This document shows positions 59,894-64,000 of a stretch of DNA of 64,000 bases, piece by piece. The translations under genes and the position numbers were made by a program. How positions within the stretch are numbered: the stretch's first letter is position 1; each line of letters starts with the position of its first letter. This DNA is from Proteles cristata cristata (taxonomy: Eukaryota; Chordata; Mammalia; Carnivora; Hyaenidae). Location: contig JAESUZ010001754.1 in NCBI GenBank assembly GCA_017311185.1, positions 420,272 through 484,271 of the forward strand. Reading direction: 5' to 3'. The notes under the pieces were generated by a model that was not told where the DNA came from, did no database searches, and saw only the letters and a program-made list of their open reading frames with translations.

Positions 59894-60661
59894 CTGTGAG
59901 GTCGGAGTAGAAGAAAGGCATCATTTCCGGCCTGATCTGACTTGAGAATCCCCCGCTCCGGAACGCTAGTTAGGAACCGGAAACTTCAATGAGTTGTCAG
60001 AGAAAATGTACTTGACTCTCATGGGGACTTGGGAGGGGGCTGGCAGGGCCGCGGGTCCAGGAGACCAACCTTCAAAGCCTGGTTGCATTTCTTCAAGGGT
60101 AATCCTTTCATCCCAAAGAACTGACCCAGAAGGTAACAGCTTAAGGAGGGCTTCAGAGCGCTGGAAACAGAACTGACACACTCTTCCACTGCACACACCC
60201 CATGGGGAAAAACTGTCACTTTCAAACTTGAACGTACTTTGAAGTCTTGAAGGTAAAGAGCTCAGTCTCATAGGCTCACCTGCCTAGAGGAACCAATTTG
60301 AGTTCAAGGCTCCCATACTTAGGACCCTGCACGCTTCTTTCGGGGTGGGGTGGGGGGGACAGGAGTTGGGAGGGTGTCTGCATTTATGGGAAGCACGGAG
60401 TCAGCTGTTAGTCTGCCAGCCTGAAATCCGTTCCCAAGTGACACATTCCACTCCCGCCTCGGTGGGCCTGAGACCACTGCGGATCCACCTTCCCGGCGGG
60501 CCTCTTCTGGTCTATCCTCGACGGCTACCGTTTCCTCCAAGCTGGCCTTACCTCTCCCCCTGCCCCCGGGCTTATATCCTCATTCGTGGGTCCATGGCCC
60601 CATAAGCTGGTATCTCCAAACTGAAGGTTTATGTCATACTTTGAGCATGACATCTGGACCT

Positions 60662-60876
60662 TTTTTTTTTTTTTAATGTTTTTATTTCTGAGAGAGAGAG
60701 ACTGCGTGAGCAGGGGAGGGTCAGAAAGAGAGGGAGTCACAGAATCCGAAGACAGGCTCCAGGCTCTGAGCTGGCTGTCAGCACAGAGCCCTACACAGGG
60801 CTCAAACCCACGAATGGCGAGATCATGACCTGAGCTGAAGCCGGACATTCAACTGACTGAGCCACCCAGGCGCCCC
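60662..60876 (-). repeat. SINEC_Fc-type SINE
   Basis: Duplication ATCTGGACCTTTT on both sides; head GAGCCACCCAGGCGCCCC. Confidence 0.95.
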
Positions 60877-61139
60877 GAAATCTGGACCTTTTGCAAGACG
60901 GTGGGGAGCAATTTAATCAGGAGGCTCTCCCCTACTCCCCAAGGGGCTGCAGGCTTTCCATGCCCACCCTTAATTCCCCTTTCCCACCCCCCGCCCCTTC
61001 CCCGTGGCCCTGCTCTGCCTCTGGTGACGCCAGCCTGTTCTCATCTGCAACATCTTCTGGGCCATGAGGGTTACACAGGTCCTCTGTCACCGGGGCCCAG
61101 GCTCCTCAGCAAAACCGCCACTGTGCTAGCATCCCTCTG

Positions 61140-61380
61140 ACTTGTGCCCTTGGGTATGATCGCCTCGCCTTTGCTCTGTTTTACGGTCGGCTTCCGCGTG
61201 CGCCTCTTGACTTCTGCACGGCCCGCTGCTCTGTTCACTTTGCAGTTTTGACTTTTCCCACCTATAATTTTCTCTTGCGAGGCAATTACTTGCCTACTGT
61301 GGCGTTTCATCTCCCGTGCACTCCTCGAGGGCTGAGTGAGCTATTCAGTCCTGCTTTTCTATTTACCACCGCGTCTTAGA
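61140..61380 (+). repeat. L2-like LINE fragment
   Basis: Weak L2 3' text: GTGCACTCCTCGAGGGCTGA then TATTTACCACCGCGTCTTAG. Confidence 0.4.
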
Positions 61381-61424
61381 AGGGAAGCATTCCCATGGTC
61401 CTGTTCCCTCCTTCCCAGCCCCCG

Positions 61425-61515
61425 CCCCCCACCGTGACCACATTAACCACATCTGACAGATGAAGATTCCGAGGCTCCGAGAAGGCTGGGTAACCGGCGC
61501 AGGATTCCTACAGCT
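61425..61515 (-). repeat. MIR SINE fragment
   Basis: CACATCTGACAGATGAAGAT, TCCGAGGCTCCGAGAAGGCT. Confidence 0.6.
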
Positions 61516-63503
61516 CACTCTCCCCGTCAGACCCCACCCCTCTCCTGGTGCTCAGGGCCGCTCCTGACCCATTTCTATCACTACCCTGCGGGCCCCCATC
61601 GCCGCAGGCTTGCCTGACATCGGGGGCGACCAGGGCTGCACGGTGGCCGGGCACCCATCCGTCTTCGAACAAACAGAGCATCACTTCCCCTCTTGTGCTC
61701 TGGCTGTCTCCCTCCACCCGCCCGACTCCCAGTTTTGCTTCTGAATCCTCTTGGAAATTGGCTCTTCCTGCTCGTGAAATTCCCCACAGATTTGTTCTAG
61801 TTAATTTCATAAATGTTCCTTCCGACTGTCAGTCAGAGTCACCCACACTCCAGGAAAACCTCGAGCGCCGGCTGAGGAGGGATCCGGCACAAGGAAGGGA
61901 AGTAACTGATAAACACATTTGCAGAGCATCACAACGATAAGTGCAAAGGCAAACAGCGCGAGCTGAGAACCAAAGCGTCTGAGGGCGCGGCGAGGAAAGA
62001 ACCGGAAAGAACCGAATGAGCAGTTGCGGCAGCAGCGAGGCAGGGGGGAAGCTGAGCTGGGGGAAGGCAGGGCGGGGCACTGCCTGACAGAGAGGGTGAT
62101 GCCCGCAGTGGCACCACGCGAGGTCACTCCCAAGTCCAAGGGCTTTTGCTCGGCCCTCCTGCTCCTTGGGGTCTCTGAGGGATGAGTCAGCAGCCCCCTC
62201 CCGCCCAGGCCCTGTGGCCCCGGTGTCCACACTGGCCTGGTTCTCCTGCCTCCGAACGTGGGCACTCCTGTGGCTCTGTCCTTGGCCGTCTGCCCCCAGC
62301 TGGTCTGTCCTGTTTACTCTTTCCCTGTCACTTCCCTCCCCTTGCTTGGTCTCGATCTCCAACAACCTGTGGATGTTTCCACCACAATGCTGGGCCTTCA
62401 GCCAATCTCTCTGTTGACAGCCAGGCTCGTGTCACACCCCCGGGTCCCCAGGGGTCTTGCTCACCTAACTCACTCCTTCTGCCCACGTCGCCATTGGCTC
62501 ACACCTCCCAGCTGCACCCGGTCACCTGTGATTGCCGTCTCTCGCTCACTTCTGATGTCCCCTGCTATATCTCAAGCCTGCCTCGCCTTTGTCGCCCCTG
62601 CTGACGGTGCACTAGTTCTCAGACCTCGGGCTGGGCTCTGTGTCCTGCCTTGTGAGGTGGGGGCCGGGACCCTGCAAACAGGTGTCTCCTTTGCCAGTGG
62701 CTTTCTGTCCGGCTCTGCCAGTGCACGTTCTAGAGAAAGACTGGAGGGGAGGGGGTGGGGGGGAAGGTGGGATGGATTTGCCCCTTTCCACGTGCCTGCT
62801 GTCTCTCTTAGCAGAATGCCGGCAACGGCCTTCACTCCAGCAGTAGGAAGTTACTTCTCTCCAGTTTATTACTGGACCCGCCTTATTACTCCCGCTCAGA
62901 GATGCCAGCATCGGGGAGCAGAGCCCCCTTCTCAGAGATCTGCATCTCGGCTCCCCAGGGCCTTCCTGCGCTTCGGACAACCTGTCTGCCTCCCTGCTCC
63001 CCCAGCCCTGGGATGGGCCCCTTCCTGCAGCTGCTCTTGGTGCCGCCTTCTTGTCCCTTCATCGTTCCAGGCCCCCTGTCTGATTGACACCCTGCAGGAA
63101 ATGCTCATTGTTGCCACACCTACCGGAGTTCTGCTTTTTTGCCTGGACCCTGACTATGCAGCACTTGGTAGTGAGTGGTCTGGAGTGGCTTTGGTCACGT
63201 CTTGCCCTGAACATGGGGCTGAGCTCTCTGCCAGTGGGAGATGGGTGGCGATCCATGGCACAGGGTGGCATCGTGCGCTGCTGACTCAGTTTCTTGGGGG
63301 TACCTACCATCCCAGCAGAGCAGTGCCCCCTCCTCTTCAGGGGTCTGGACCCCAGCTCTGTGGGGCTCTTCTTCAAGCGTCTGACAACCCGGCCTCTATC
63401 TACCCCCGCTGTGCCATCTCAATGTTCTCTTCTTTCCAGTTCTCCAACCCCTATGGAGCCAGTTCGATATATTAAAATGCCTCCAGTCCTCCAGTCTGTT
63501 TCT

Positions 63504-63736
63504 TTTTTTTTTTTTTTTTAATATTTTTATTTTATTTCTAGGAGAGAGAGAGAGAGAGAGAGACAGCATGAGCAGGGAGGGTCAGAGAGAGAGAGAGATA
63601 CAGACTCTGAAATAGGCTCCAGGCTCTGAGCTGGCAGTCAGCACAGAGCCCGATGCAGGGCTCGAACCCACGAACCGCGAGATCATGACCTAAGCGAAAG
63701 TCGGACGCTTAACCGACTAAGCCACCCAGGCGCCCC
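63504..63736 (-). repeat. SINEC_Fc-type SINE, younger subfamily
   Basis: Duplication CCTCCAGTCTGTTT on both sides, near-intact body, GA run near 63541-63561. Confidence 0.96.
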
Positions 63737-64000
63737 GCCTCCAGTCTGTTTTCTTAACCGGGTCTTGCCCGAAGCTCTCCCCACCTGGCCCGCTCTGCGT
63801 TTCACTTTTCTCTCTGCTCCACCTACCCTGTCGATCCCAACAGATGGAACTTTCTAGGACAGTGTGGCATCCGGTCATGCTTTCACACAAGACCCACCAA
63901 GGATTCCTTCTACTGTGGACCGCTCTCCATGGTCCACTTCGATTCCACCTCCCACTTGCGCTCTGACTCTCCCTTAGGCCAGATCTGGGCTCTACACCCC

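Larger units (their letters stand above)
59894..64000 (-). other. IFT27: IFT27 intron 1 (partial, to window end)
   Basis: More than 4 kb upstream of exon 2 with no match to the first coding exon. It contains two SINEs, L2 and MIR fragments near 61.1-61.5 kb, and a plus-strand ORF of 405 codons at 62258-63475 judged noncoding. A modestly CpG-rich patch lies near 61,970-62,050. Confidence 0.7.

Overview
This is mammalian nuclear DNA, almost certainly from a cat-family carnivore. The best lineage evidence is about 32 copies of a tRNA-Lys-derived SINE of the carnivore/felid SINEC_Fc type, spread through the whole window on both strands. They begin with GGGGCGCCTGGGTGGC and end in a CT-rich stretch, AAATAAATAAA and poly-A. 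Older layers (MIR, L2, LINE-1 remnants, DNA-transposon fossils) are the usual placental-mammal background. There are no operons, phage, IS elements or CRISPR arrays.

Two protein-coding genes can be recognised, both on the minus strand, in the order found on human 22q12.3 (CACNG2, then IFT27). At the left end (1-about 2,700) lie the first coding exon of CACNG2 (stargazin, TARP gamma-2), the start of its very long intron 1, its 5' leader and a CpG-island promoter with GGC-type repeats. A 7-codon upstream ORF overlaps the stargazin start codon.

From about 2.7 kb to 47.1 kb is some 44 kb of intergenic DNA. It holds SINEs, MIR and L2 fragments, LINE-1 pieces, simple repeats, an isolated CpG-rich island (about 37.55-37.96 kb) and a few repeat-free, AT-rich blocks that look like candidate conserved noncoding elements. 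I found no convincing coding gene there; the longer ORFs are chance open frames in C/T-rich or GC-rich DNA.

The right end carries IFT27 (RABL4), the small Rab-like GTPase of the intraflagellar transport B complex. Six coding exons (59,893 down to 47,232) join in frame and supply residues 12-186 of a 186-residue protein, followed by a polyadenylation signal. One intron begins with GC instead of GT. The exon for the first 11 residues and the IFT27 promoter were not found and probably lie beyond position 64,000.

The two genes have no operon-like relation. CACNG2 serves AMPA-receptor trafficking at synapses and IFT27 serves ciliary transport. They are neighbours by conserved synteny only. I saw no clearly new biological system; the most useful leads are regulatory (overlapping uORF, promoter repeat, GC-AG intron, orphan CpG island, candidate conserved elements) and evolutionary (nested SINEs with readable target-site duplications).
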